A stretch of DNA of 64,000 nucleotides from Morchella semilibera (lineage: Eukaryota > Ascomycota > Pezizomycetes > Pezizales > Morchellaceae), in assembly GCA_009192285.1 (NCBI GenBank), contig CM018603.1:5639613-5703612 (forward strand), read 5' to 3'. Below the pieces are notes generated by a model that was given only the letters and a program-made list of their open reading frames with translations, did not search any database and was not told the origin of the DNA. Both the position numbers and the translations under genes were made by a program. Below, piece by piece: positions 46,648 to 58,003 of the stretch. Every line of letters begins with the position of its first letter. Positions within the stretch are counted from its first letter, which is position 1.

Positions 46648-46782
46648 AACACACATCCCCCACCAAAAACTGTAACAAAATCACCTAACTGCCTTGTGTT
46701 TGGCAAACCCTAACTTTGTCCGAATATTTCTCGGTTAGCAATGTGCTAACAAGACTTCCGCTTAACGTAGTTTCTAAACCCG
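46648..46782 (-). repeat. Dispersed repeat family C, copy 2
   Basis: Reverse-complement homologue of 22838-22975 with the same block order (CGTAGTTTCTAAACCC end, GCAATGTGCTAACAAGAC, CTTGTGTTTGGC, TGTAACAAAATC). Confidence 0.6.
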
Positions 46783-47664
46783 TGTTTTGGGTGGTGGTTG
46801 CCCTGAGGCTATCAAAGGAACGGATAGTCTAATCCGGCGGCCACACATCTGGGTCAACGTAGAGGAGATAAATTTCTATCGTCGTTTTCATGTACTTTTG
46901 TATGAGTTGGAAACACTCACGTCTTCAACGACACTATCGTTTTCCCCAGATGTTGGTCAATTCATAAGAAGGGTTGGTGACTTGGCGTACAAGCCCCTAG
47001 GCTCAGCAACGGAGGATCGAGTACGAAACCGCTCGAGGGAAAGAGTTAGAAGCCTACGGCCGACTCTTGAGATACGGCCAGCATAATGCTAGACTACAAC
47101 ACGGGGCCGCATTGGTAATAATTGTATTTAGAATTTGAAGTACTATAACATCCAATTGTAGAATTACACCCCCACCCCCCTTCTTCAATTGACATATCTA
47201 CTCGGGGAACAGCGGTGTGCTCTTTGCCTCATTATTCGACTGGTGGTATCTCCGCTTGAGCCAGTATTACGGTGAGCTTTTTTTGTCTATGCAAGTACCA
47301 AACTGAGCTAGTGGCTGCCTCGTTTCCACTCCGTGACCGCAAGGTTTTGTCCTTGTTTGTGAATTTCTAACTCATGCCTACAATTAAGTGCGCACATGTA
47401 CTAGCAGCTGACCATCTCTGCCTGTGGCTGCCTTGAGTAGTTGCTCATCTTACAATATCCCGCACTCCGCCCCCCCCCTCCACCCCGACCCGTTTCCAGT
47501 TGTCCCCGGCACCCACCACCTCTGTTCACATCGTATAATCAAGTTACCAAGTCGTGTTCCACGAACTTTGTTGCACGCGCTGCGCTGGTTGCCAGGCAGG
47601 GTTAGGGGTCACAGCTCTCAACCAGTCGGGTTTTGAGAAAGTATGGAAGGTAGAACCAGGCTCC
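46783..47664. other. Intergenic, no gene seen
   Basis: About 0.9 kb. The open frame at 46787-47086 has no start context or domain. C-rich runs lie at 47167-47178 and 47470-47480. Confidence 0.35.
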
Positions 47665-47880
47665 AAGTGTAGAACCACAACACAATTAATTATAACGATG
47701 AACAGGGTTAAAATATTTTGACCCTTGGGAGAAGCCCTTTGCACATTTTTGAATTGGTAAAAAGAGGTGGTTAAGGTGTAATAAAATATTTTAGTGGAGA
47801 ACCCGTTGCTAGGTAGATTTGTATGGGTTTCGCCACTCAACTACTTTTAGGCTTTGACGGGGACTTTTGGGTAGGGTGGC
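47665..47880 (-). repeat. Dispersed repeat family B, copy 2
   Basis: Reverse-complement homologue of 18943-19215; the conserved blocks are listed there. The end near 47880 (CCTACCCAAAAGTCCCCGTC read on the minus strand) corresponds to the start of copy 1. Confidence 0.6.
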
Positions 47881-48010
47881 TTAAAGTCTCTATCAAGTGA
47901 GCGAACCTAAGTAGGTATTAACAGGTTAGGATCCATTCACTCACCTAATGTCAGAGCCCTGTACCTGAATGAAGGAAAAGCTTTGTTTCCCGGAGCTCAA
48001 AGGATATGCG

Positions 48011-48097
48011 GGAAGGATGCTGGAAGGATCAAGGAACACGGGAAGGGGGTTGGCAGGTCAAAGGAACATGGAATGGATGTTGGCAGGACGGCTATAG
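48011..48097 (+). repeat. Degenerate minisatellite, three 30-bp units
   Basis: Three imperfect units of the form GGGAAGGRTGYTGGMAGG followed by TCAAGGAACAC. The 30-nt period keeps one frame open (REGCWKDQGT-like decapeptides), but there is no sign of a gene. Confidence 0.65.
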
Positions 48098-48746
48098 CAT
48101 AATGGGTCATGGGCAAGCACAGGCCTGTTTGGGCAATGGGGCATTTTCTTTATATTTCTTTTGCTTTGTGTTTTCCGACTTTTGTTTTATGTCGCTGCCA
48201 ATAGGAATAGGCCCTCTTGACCGTCGAGTATCGAATCAAGCATCGATTTTATACGCTTTTACTAAATGTCGCCCAAGGATTATGACTGCTAAGAATATTT
48301 CTGATCTCATATGCACGGCCAGTTTTGGTGTCAGAATATCTATGTATCGCCGAGACATGCTCAGAATCCGGTACTGTGCATATTATATAAACATGGTGCT
48401 TGTCTTGCTATATAGGGTAATAACCTAGTCGGGTTTGCAACAAGGGAACTTCTGCAAACAGTATTTTTTGTCCAAGATTGCCAAGGCTGCAGGGCACCAG
48501 ATTCTCCTGAGGATGTCTCGGCCTACTAGGCGGTGGATTTACCAGTAGGCAGTAGGCGCTTACAGCGTAGATCATTTACTGGTAAGGTGTCTGACCCCGC
48601 ACATGCGTAGAACCTTTTCCCTCTTAAATCTGAGCATACCCGCCCACAGCTTCACCCACTTCCCCCACCCCATCTACCATCCTCCGCCTCCAGCCAGACA
48701 CCAATCCAATTCCAGTATCCCAGCTAACAGGGGCGACACCTCCGCC

Positions 48747-49481
48747 ATGTCCCTCTACTACGTCTACGTCCGCAGGAACGCTGGTACCGACCATTACCTG
48801 TACCACCATCGCTACCTTCTGACATGCGCCTCGCGCTACCACGCTGACGAGTTCTTCCGCGCCTTCAAGTCGTTCATGCAGCTCAAGCGCATCTCCGCCC
48901 AGTTCTGGGAGTACGAAAGAGACTGCAGCCTGCGGGAAACCATCAAGCCCAGCAACGCCAACACCCCCAAGCATAAAGGCGTCATGATGTCACCCCTTCC
49001 CGACCTGGAGGAGCGTAATGGGTTCGTGCAGGTGCCGGCGGAGGCCGGCCGCGACTGGCTCAGTGGTCGTGCTTACTTCATACGCAATGTGCGGCAGCCG
49101 GAGATCTACTGGTATCATCCTGGAGGTGGGGACGACCATATCTTGGCGTCGAGCAGCCAGAAGACAAAGTTCTTTGTCAGGCTTGCCGAGGCGAGTGAGA
49201 ATGAGACGGGGACAGTGCTGATTAGGAGTGATCGGATACGGATCTCGACAGTGTCGCCGCAGGCGAAGGGCATGGTGGTGAGGCTGGGGGAGGGAAATAA
49301 TAAGCTGGTTATGGTTGACCCGTTGGCAGCGGGAACGGCGGGGGGTGATAAGGACTTTAAGTTTGGTGACTTGTTAGGCATGTTCGGAACGGATTGGGAG
49401 TGTAAAGGTACGGTGTGGCATGAGTATGTGACGTGGGGCGATCGGTCGGTGATGCACTTGGATGATTGGGAGCTCTGTTAA
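48747..49481 (+). CDS. Fungal hypothetical protein
   Basis: Single exon of 244 residues. I chose the ATG at 48747 (MSLYYVYVRRNAGTDHYLYH) over the upstream ATG at 48603, because the 48 residues before it are proline/histidine-rich and look like translated leader. The sequence is compact and globular: helical LLTCASRYHADEFFRAFKSF, then a strand-rich part (AYFIRNVRQPEIYWY, KTKFFVRLAEA, RIRISTVSPQAKGMVVRLG, NKLVMVDPL) ending FGTDWECKGTVWHEYVTW. No signal peptide, membrane segment or catalytic motif is recognised. The strand-rich C-terminal half could be a beta-sandwich or trefoil; that is a guess. Confidence 0.7.
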   Translation: MSLYYVYVRRNAGTDHYLYHHRYLLTCASRYHADEFFRAFKSFMQLKRISAQFWEYERDCSLRETIKPSNANTPKHKGVMMSPLPDLEERNGFVQVPAEAGRDWLSGRAYFIRNVRQPEIYWYHPGGGDDHILASSSQKTKFFVRLAEASENETGTVLIRSDRIRISTVSPQAKGMVVRLGEGNNKLVMVDPLAAGTAGGDKDFKFGDLLGMFGTDWECKGTVWHEYVTWGDRSVMHLDDWELC

Positions 49482-50704
49482 GAGAGGGGAGGGGCTCATG
49501 GGTCTGCTGTTTCTCTTCGTTGCGAGTGTACAGTCAATTTATTCAATCTCAATTCACATAATCAGCTTAAGGGAATGAAGGAGTGACAATCGCCCAGCGG
49601 CAAGTAGAAATATGGCAATCTGACAATCGGCATAACTAGATCAGAAGCACAGGCGGTAGTCTGTTCCACTCGGTAGTGAGCGTCTAGTCATCTAGTAATC
49701 CGGCTGAGGCAGGAAACTAACGCGTAGATCAATGTTTACAGTTTTTTGATTCTCCTCAGGGGCGCCATAACCCTCCTTTCAGTGATTGCGACCCCGCAAA
49801 ACAAGTCCTGGGGTTCTTGAAAAAAAGGTCTAGGACTTCTAATGAGTGTACCTGAAGCGTAAGTAGTTCACACGTTACTCAAACCAACAGACACTAGTAC
49901 TCATTGCAATAGTACAAGCCTCTGCCGGTTCGGTCAGACATAAACTTCGCCGCTCAGCTCCTCAAAGGCTAGCGACAAGAGCACTCACCCACATGTTCTT
50001 AACTGGCTGATTGATTAATTGATCAATTGGCGGAGTAGGAAATGCGGTCTTCCGGCTATCCCTTACGCCGTTCCTTAATTACCGACAATCTTTAGTAGGC
50101 GTAGGAACTCCTTGATTCTCCGACAGGAGCCTGCAGGTCCATGTAATATCTGAATTGATAAATGTTGTGACCGCTGCGCTCCAGAGCCAAAGTCAGAGAT
50201 TACGGGAGAGTGGCTTTAGATGATGAACTACCTCTTGCGGAATGGCACTACGAGGCGGGGTAATGTCAGAGGAAGACAGAGGTGATAGCGATGAAGGTGG
50301 ACAAGGCCCATTTACGTCATATTGCAATCAGCGGGGCTTGATATCAATAATTAAATGTTTCTGACTCTTGGCAGTTCCTCTTGGAGCCAGCACCCACTCG
50401 CCACTGGCGATTCGTCCAGTGGCAGACCCTTTTCTTTCTCGAAGAATCTGTATATATAACCACAGTAGCGTCATTTGGGCAGTCATAAACTAGCAAACCA
50501 ATCTCTACTTAGTGTTGAAACGAATAAGTAGATAGACGAATCCCTGCTCCAAGTGAGAGTAGATAAGTCATCATCTATCACTCGGCGTCAAGACCACTTG
50601 TAGTTTAGTTTTATTTTTTTATTCAGCTCATTGATGTATTTCCAGTCTTCTTCCAGGAACCACCCGTCAGCCTCCTCCACTTGTAGCGACCAAAGAAGAA
50701 CAAG
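49482..50704. other. Intergenic, no gene seen
   Basis: 1.2 kb of mixed sequence with short AT-rich patches; no frames or repeat pairs I can support. Confidence 0.4.
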
Positions 50705-50706
50705 TA

Positions 50707-50822
50707 CAGCGAGCAACAGGTAATAAGTGTTGGAACGCGCTGAGAGCCAAACACAAAGTTTGGTGGCGCTTTATCAAAACAGGTATCACTGTGTTCCACC
50801 ACTTATCACCTAACTACCGCTG
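50707..50822. mobile_element. 116-bp MITE, CAGCG ends, TA-flanked
   Basis: The ends CAGCG...AGGTAATAAGTGTTGGAAC and GTTCCACCACTTATCACCT...CGCTG are inverted with a few differences. Both are flanked by TA (50705-50706, 50823-50824); the flanks also form AAGTA/TACAAG. Confidence 0.7.
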
Positions 50823-50824
50823 TA

Positions 50825-52597
50825 CAAGGAAATGGACAGGGGGGGGAAACGCACAAGTGGTGGTGTTCGCTACTATCCTCTGGCCGTATTTTAAAAGAAA
50901 ATGTCGAGGATGTGTGTGAAGTCAGGACTAAGAGAACCTGCAGACTCGGCAAAATTGGTGGCACCTTTGGAGTATTTGTGGCCGACCACTAGCGTGTAGA
51001 GTGCTTCATTATGGGAGAAGAAGGTAAATGTATGTAGAATGCACCCACGGAGGCGCACATGACCAGGAAGACCTCTGTTTTTCAGTCGCGATCGATACCG
51101 AAGTCAGAGGTAAGATACCAGGGTAACTGGATGTCGTGCCAGACATAGTTAGTAGTGGCTTCTGGGGCGTCTTGGTGGTTGTAAGCTCCTATCTTGATTT
51201 CTAAGTTCCCATTCCTTGTTTGTTTAATTTATTGCTCTTCTGCGGCCTATCGGCCACAGGCCGAGGAACACCCCGTCTAGTGCACGCTACATTCCAGGCT
51301 TGTGATTACTCCAATAAATACGCCAAGAAAATACTCACCTCCGGGGGGAAAACTTTCTGATACTATGACAATGGTTCACAGGTGGGAACCGGTGTGGTGA
51401 TGGGGCGGGTGGTGAGCGCCAATGTGTGGCGGTAGGTGTGAGGGGGAGGATAATCTATGCTATAGTGAAGGTGGTGGAGGTTGTCGCGGGTAGATAAATG
51501 CCGGCTTGCTTGACTGAGTACTTTTGCAGATCCAGGAAAACTCTCACTGCAAAAATTAGTCCTGAGAAGGACGGTTCTAGGCTAATAGATAGAATAATAT
51601 TCCTCATAGCTGTACGGCCGGCATTGTACGGAAGATTAGTATGCCAATAATGATTTTTCATCTAAGAATAAAACCCTCTGAACAGTACAAGCAGTCACAC
51701 CCTTTTTCCAAAATTGCATCATTGCTATAGGGTTAGGTTTAGGGCTTCCGCCCAATTTTAGTTCCTTTCTTTCACAGTCACCCACACCCGCCTCTTTAAA
51801 CTGCCACGTTTGCGACTACAGACTGATCAAGCATCATCTTCGTCAGCGCAACTACATCATCATCATCAAATGCGTGCAGCCACGCGTCAGACACATCTGG
51901 TTTATTTTCAAACCAGGAACAGAAGTCATCGAAAATGTCAAACGCGGCATTGCCAAAGGAGGAATTATCGAATTAACAGCCGCCGCCGCAGCCACAGCAG
52001 CAACTGCTGTCGTCGAAACTTTCACAAAGACACCTGAAGGGAGTACCAGGGTAAAAAACAAACCTTCCCCTGCAGAGAGAAATCCTAGAATCAAGAATCA
52101 CCTTCCTTAAGACCGGAAGAGGAATTACTCGCCCTAGGAAGGGCTCCGATTTTGGGAAGAACCTGTCTAGGGTACCTTTTCCGCGTCCTTGAGCGGTATG
52201 TTCGCCACGGACAATAATGCGGGACTAGTTGCTAGTAGCGAGACGTAAAAAGTCACGTACCACCGCCATTTTATCTGATATTAAAAATTATAGCATCACT
52301 GGGAATGGGCGTAGGCCACAATTCTTTCCCACAGATATCAACCCTCAAGTGGAGGGTACACTAGAGGGGGATTTAGAAGCCTTGATGAACAGGCTAACGA
52401 GTGGGTTGAGAACAAAAAGGGATCGGAATGCTCCTCCTAGTGCACTACCAAGACACAAGGGGGCCACGGACGCCCCATCCCACCACGAGAGCACAGGGCA
52501 CAATGGATGATTACGGAACCGTCTGCCCAAACAGAAAGACTGGGTCAACTGCCGATATAACCAAGAAGGCGTCGTCCCGACCCCCACCATCAGCACC
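50825..52597. other. Intergenic with weak coding-like segments
   Basis: A plus-strand stretch 51785-52110 translates as LNCHVCDYRLIKHHLRQRN followed by RHIWFIFKPGTEVIENV and reads like protein, with a CxxC and HH pair. 52320-52510 (VEGTLEGDLEALMNRLTSGL) is similar. No start, splice chain or family could be supported; they may be exons or element remnants. Confidence 0.3.
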
Positions 52598-52792
52598 GCC
52601 AAGAGCTTAATATTTAGACACAGAGGTGGTTAGCGCCAGTTCCTGTTTAGGCGCGCTAATGATAGAAAGTATAATAGTGAGACATGTGTGAGACAGAATC
52701 AACGTGATTTGATTGGTCTGGCAGGGTTAATGCCAAGAGCTTAATATTTAGACAAACAGGCGGTTAGCGCCACTTCCTAGCGCCACTTCCTA
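52598..52792. repeat. Direct repeat pair, 134-bp spacing, plus a small tandem duplication
   Basis: GCCAAGAGCTTAATATTTAG with a following GGTTAGCGCCA-TTCCT block occurs at 52598-52645 and 52732-52779. The second copy is extended by a tandem repeat of AGCGCCACTTCCT. The next bases, ACTAAGCACGACACATCAAA, match 3874-3899. Confidence 0.65.
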
Positions 52793-52819
52793 GACTAAGC
52801 ACGACACATCAAATCTGAG

Positions 52820-53691
52820 CATGTTAACCCCCCCGCTGTTCCTATACTTTCTTTACCGCTGTTCCCTATTGACTCTGTCGCTGTCCCCTATTACTGGATC
52901 AACTTGCAGTTGCGAGCTGGCCATTGCTAGGGATTGAGTACCGGTTTACTATGCTCTCTCTTTGTCTTGGGATTGAACCTTCTAAACGACCTCAAGGCCT
53001 CCCGCACTGAGTCCGCCGTGCGTAGTTATCAGAACCCTCAATGCTTTCTCCTCTCCCAGAGTCTTAGCCTCTCGTCTTTTCTGCGCCCCACCCCCTAACC
53101 TTATGGCACTTGCGGAACGACAAACGCAGCAATCGCATTTGCCCACCCAAAGGTTATTAGATTGCTAGCCGGGATAAACCTACCCTCGACAGGGAAATAT
53201 CTTTGACGCTATACTACAACCCATAGAATGACAGGGCAAGTAATTCTCTACCACTTGTGTGTTTAAACAAACCTTTACGAAGGATAAGCTTTTAAAACTC
53301 GCACGTTTTAGATGATATAGGTTGTGGGTTAGGGTTAGGGCCAGTACCATTCGGCAAACAGTTCACTGGTTTTAGGCCCAGTCTTGACCAAAGACCCTCT
53401 ATAGCTTACCTAGTCAGTGATCGTTCGTGAAGTACATTCAATCCTTAGTTTCAATGGAAATCGATGTTAGACTACATCTAGAAGCACATCATTCAGACAG
53501 GAGCTAAGGGGCGAGATTAGACAGCGAATCAAGCGCCGGATCAAGAAATAGTCTTTCAGAAAAGGTTTGCGTTTCTAAATAACCTTTCCGGACATCCTCT
53601 GTCGGGTTATCTTTTGTCGAGTTGGGCTTTGGAAGAGTAACCGGGCATCTTTCCGATTTGCATCATAACGCTCGGCACCTTTTTAAAATAC
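52820..53691. other. Intergenic, no gene seen
   Basis: Holds a telomere-like tract GGGTTAGGGTTAGGG at 53326-53340. Otherwise nothing supported. Confidence 0.4.
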
Positions 53692-54578
53692 TAACGTGTT
53701 TGACGGGGAACCCGCTCAGGATAGGGTAACCGCCCATGCCCAATATAGTTGCAAATATAGTTGTGAAAATGCAAACACTGCCGGGGACTGAACTTTTTCA
53801 GCATTACATCCCAACGAGCTTTTACTAGAAGTCTACGAAATGGCCAAACTAAAAGGCAAGCAACTGGAAGAGAGGGAGAGACTAATTCAGCTTGCTATTT
53901 CTCACTATCAGAAATCATCAAAACCTGATATGAGTATGAGGGCGAGTGCTGAAGCATACGGGGTCCCTTAGACTACACTGAGAGATAGACTTAAAGGTGC
54001 CGAGCCACGCCGAGCCACCCACAAATCCCAGCAGATTCTATCGGATCATGAAGAATTGACAACTGTGAAATGGTGCGAGCGGATGGACGACTGGGGATTC
54101 CCTTTGAAATTATCTTTAGTAAAGGAGATGGCAGCCTACCTTGTCCGTAAACGAGAGATTGGTAGAACTTTAGGGAAACATTGGCTAGGGAGGTTTTTGA
54201 AACGCAATCCAGATATCAAATCTCGGTTTGCTTCTTGGTTGGATAGAGAAAGAGTTTTAACCAATAATGTTGAACTGATTAAAGACTATTATAAGCAGGT
54301 ATGATTTCATTTTCACTAGCAGATATTTAGAGTACTAAGATGAAAATGGTTAAAGCAAGTAATTGCACTATATGAGATCTTACCCAAAGACACCTATAAT
54401 ATGGACGAAAAGGGGTTTATGATGGGTGTTGCAGCAAAGGTTAAGGTGATCTGTCGTATCGGGCGTAGAAACCCTCACTTAATACATTCTGGGAACTGTT
54501 CCTGAGTGATGGTTATTGAAGCCATTTCTGGTTCAAGCCAACCACTGCCGCCAATGATAATCAATTAGGGTACTACAC

Positions 54579-55202
54579 TGTCCCGGCGTCTTGGCATCTG
54601 TCCCGACAGTTCGGTAGGCGATGCACAGTTGTGATTGTTGGGGGAATGTTAAGCGAGAGCGGGGAACGCAAGGTGGAGGGTGTCGTCATAGGTTTCCAGG
54701 AGGTTTGATGGCGTGATGGATTAATAATGTAAATAGCGGAGAGGGTGGGGAGGATTATGAGGTGTGGTAGCGACGGGTTTCTATGGGATTCTGTGGATGA
54801 CGATATGTAGTCTTGGCGGATTGGTGGAGGAGGTATGTTAAATAGCGGGGATAGATGTTTTCCTTAGTTCTTTCTTTCCTTTCTCTCTGTCTCGTCTTCC
54901 TGTCATCTTAGTACATAGGAATCTACTCCTACTTCCAAGCCATAGCCTCTCGTACTACAAACTTGATCCTCAGGTGAGGGGAAACTTATAGTATTCTTTA
55001 TCGTTCTCGTTGAGGTCCATCCGGTCCCCACTTTCCCTGCTCTGTGCCCTTGCTCTTGTCTTTGCCTTCGCCGGTGCCTGTGCTTGTGCCTGCCCGGTGT
55101 TGCCTCTGTCTTCGTCAGTCTCCTCGTTCCGAGACTGTGCTCCTCGAGTTCTCCTGCGTCATCATTGTCATCTTCTTCTTTGCGTCGGGTTACTCCGTCA
55201 CA
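54579..55202 (+). mobile_element. Solo-LTR-like insertion A, 5-bp duplication TACAC
   Basis: A 624-bp element starting TGTCCCGGCG and ending CCGTCACA (TG...CA), flanked by TACAC at 54574-54578 and 55203-55207. No internal retroelement genes are present, so it looks like a solo LTR. The same sequence occurs inverted at 56432-57061. It sits in the transposase region of the pogo element. Confidence 0.75.
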
Positions 55203-55353
55203 TACACATTACAAAGGATGGTATGCAGCAGTAGAAAGTAAAGACATTGCTACATTTTCCTACTCACCAAAAAGTTGGACTGATTCGAAGTTGGGCATGG
55301 ATTGGTTAATAGATAATTTTGGAAAATATATGGCTGCAGGTGATCGTTGGAGG

Positions 55354-55828
55354 TCTAACGGGGCGGGGTCGGGTTAAGGGCAAAGCGGGGTAAGTACAGG
55401 AACAGGGACAAGGACGGGGTCAGCTCAGGAGACACCCGAGGCGAGGCAGGTTCAGGTTCAGGTTCAGGGACGACGCCTATAGACAGAAGGGCCGAAGCTA
55501 AAGTAATAGATTGCTAACAGAAAGAAGACGTTGCCTGAAAGGGCAGAAACATAGGAAAGAACAACGCTATATATACAACTATCCCCTCGCACCGATGACT
55601 CATACCATAGAATCCCATAGAAACTCCTGCACTCCCGTACCACCCATACTATTCCCGATAACCCCAATTCTATCCCGTTACTACCCAATCCTCCCTAGCG
55701 CTTACACCCATTACCCGAGCTCCTTCCTAACCCATCATTCTACTTCCGACATCGACCGATACTATCCAAAAACCCTGTTCCGAAGACGCCTTGATGGAAG
55801 GCGGGATACAGGAGGTGGAGCCGTGATA
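55354..55828 (-). mobile_element. LTR-like insertion B, 5-bp duplication GGAGG
   Basis: A 475-bp segment interrupting the pogo transposase, flanked by GGAGG (55349-55353, 55829-55833). It shares motifs (TTTCTATGGGATTCT, GCAACGTCTTCT) with insertions A/C and D, read on the minus strand, so it is probably a related LTR. The element boundaries are less certain than for A and C. Confidence 0.55.
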
Positions 55829-55958
55829 GGAGGTTATTAATTATGGATGGACATGTTTCACATATGACATGGGAATTCTTCGATTTTTGCCTCAATCACA
55901 AAATTGTACCTTTCTGTTTGCCACCGTACTCTACACATTTACTGCAACCATTAGATGT

Positions 55959-56362
55959 TTTCATGGATATGTCAGGTTCGGAAGTTTGGAACAATTGGCA
56001 GGGTTGGGATTACTGTAAGCTAGGAGTTGGAGATGAGTCAGAATAGGTTCCATGGGTTTCTGTTACGCGAAAGGTGTGAGTCATGAGCGGGGTTATGGGA
56101 GGGTATGAGTCAGGCTTGGCTCTGGAATAGCGGGTATATAAGGGAGGCAATCGCGTCTATGTCTGTACTTTTCTTCTTTTTCCTTTTCTCTTCACGCAAC
56201 GTCTTCTGTATCTATCTACAATATATTATAGTCTCTATTTTCTACTAGTGACTATCGCTGCTTTCTATATTTCTCGCTTATACTTACCCTCTTTTGGGAA
56301 GTATCGCTGCCATTACCCCGCACCCTGCAGAACGAGGTTACACCCTTGATGCCCCCTTGAGA
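55959..56362 (+). mobile_element. LTR-like insertion D, flanked by GATGT
   Basis: A 404-bp segment separating LLQPLDV from DVGLFGSLQ in the pogo transposase, with GATGT on both sides (55954-55958, 56363-56367). It carries a promoter-like GTATATAAGGGAGG (56132-56145). Class by analogy with A-C; the ends are not a clean TG...CA. Confidence 0.5.
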
Positions 56363-56431
56363 GATGTAGGCCTTTTTGGATCGCTGCAAAAGCATTACAG
56401 CAATGTACTTGACGATGATATGGAGGAAAGT

Positions 56432-57061
56432 TGTGACGGAGTAGTCCGACGCAAAGAAGAAGATGACAATGATGACGCAGAAGAACCCGAGAAGCACAGT
56501 CTAGGAACGAGGAGACTGACGAAGACGAAGGCGACACCGGGCAGGCACAAGCACAGGCACCGGCGAAGGCAAAAGCAAGGGCAAGGGCACAAGGGCACAG
56601 AGCAGGGAAAGCGAGGACCAGATGGACCTCAACGAGAACAATGAGAGATGCTATGAGTTTCCCCTCGTCAGAGGATTAAGTATTTGGTACGAGAGGCTAT
56701 GGCTTGGAATAGGAGTAGATTCCTATGTACTGAGATAACAGGAAGACGAGACAGAGAGAAAAGAAAGAAAGAACTAAGAAAAACATCTAACCCCGCTATT
56801 TAACACTACTCCTCCACCAGTCCGCTATGACTCAAACATCAACTCATAGAAACCCACAGAAACCCGTCGCATCCACACCTCGTATTCCTCCCCACCATCT
56901 TCGCTATTTACATTACAAATCCATCACGCCATCGAACCTCCCAGAACCTAATGACGACACCCTCCCTTAACACACCCCAGTCCTCGCTTAACTATTCCTA
57001 AATAATCATAGCAGCGCTTCGACTACCGAACCCTCGGGACCGATGCCAAAACGCCGGGACA
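56432..57061 (-). mobile_element. Solo-LTR-like insertion C, 5-bp duplication AAAGT
   Basis: A 630-bp element, reverse-oriented copy of insertion A (starts TGTGACGGAG, ends CGCCGGGACA), with AAAGT at 56427-56431 and 57062-57066. The separate duplications show A and C are two independent insertions, not the two ends of one element. Confidence 0.75.
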
Positions 57062-58003
57062 AAAGTGGTGGTGATACAGGCATAAATAAAGCTACATTTC
57101 TTAAGTATTTTGTCAAAAACTCCTTTACCCAAGTTTCAATTGGCTAATCCTCACGAATTAGATACCTATTTGAGGCTAGAAAGCGGACATATACTCACAA
57201 AAACATCATGGCTGCATGGAACAAAGTCGGGATTTTTCCTTTTGACCCCCAGAGAGTTTTGAACCCATTGGCATCATCAGTTATCAAAAAACCCGCCAGC
57301 TTTCCAGTCTCTAGGCCTACTACACCAAGGACTACCCGAAATGCTAGATCAATAACTAAACAAGCTCTCTGTTTAGTGAAAGGGTCTTCAGAAAGTGCTA
57401 AAAAATTACGAAATTTAATACACCAAATGGATAAAGGTTTACAAATCTCAATCACTGAGTGGGAGATTGTGGATCATATTAGCACCTAGTTCCGGAGATC
57501 TGTAGCTAAGAGGACAAATAAGGCAAAAACTACTGATAGGAAGCTGTTAAGTAGAGCCAGAGTTATTACTACTGAAGATGTACTGAAACTTAGGGAGGCT
57601 AAAAATGCTGCAGATGCAGTAAAAGCTAAAGAGGGGAAAAAGAAAGCCAAAGAAGACTCTTCTATATCTTACAAACCCCCAAAAGCTAGGACTAGACAGG
57701 TTAAAATTTCCGAAAATATTACTGTATATAATTTAAGAGCTGTAAACCATGAAGTAGAGGATCAAGATGAAGAAGAATGAGTTAATATGGAGGGAATATT
57801 GATTCCACAGGCTCTTAGACGTAGTGGAAGGCATCAGGATACTCATTAGTATATTACAATATTTTTAAACAAATTTTATTAACTCATTTTATTGATTTTC
57901 TATGGCCACTCGTGAGTATTTGGTATGGGTTCATGAGTCCTCGAAGCCGTTGCAACCATGGGCGGTTACCCTGTCTTGGGCGGCTTCCCCGTCCAACACG
58001 TTA

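Larger units (their letters stand above)
53694..58001 (+). mobile_element. pogo-type DNA transposon, both ends present, four insertions inside
   Basis: Terminal inverted repeats of about 45 nt: left ACGTGTTTGACGGGGAACCC, right its imperfect complement ending CCCCGTCCAACACGT, each flanked by TA (53692-53693, 58002-58003), the pogo/Tigger target. The transposase starts near 53840 (MAKLKGKQLEERERLIQLAI) with a helix-turn-helix/CENP-B-type region (GRTLGKHWLGRFLKRNPDIK, 54154-54213), then DDE blocks YNMDEKGFM (54394-54420), WTDSKLGMDWL (about 55274-55306), MDGHVSHM and LLQPLDV (55843-55953), DVGLFGSLQKHYS (56363-56401), NIMAAWNKVGIFPFDP (about 57203-57250), and a lysine-rich tail to about 57,850. 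Four insertions with their duplications account for about 2.15 kb of the 4.3 kb, leaving about 2.15 kb, normal for the group. In-frame stops (e.g. TAG near 53971, TAG near 57487) show the copy is inactive. Confidence 0.85.

Noticed and set aside
53694-58001. Insertions A and C as the two ends of one LTR element
   Set aside because: They are in opposite orientation and have different target duplications, so they are separate insertions.
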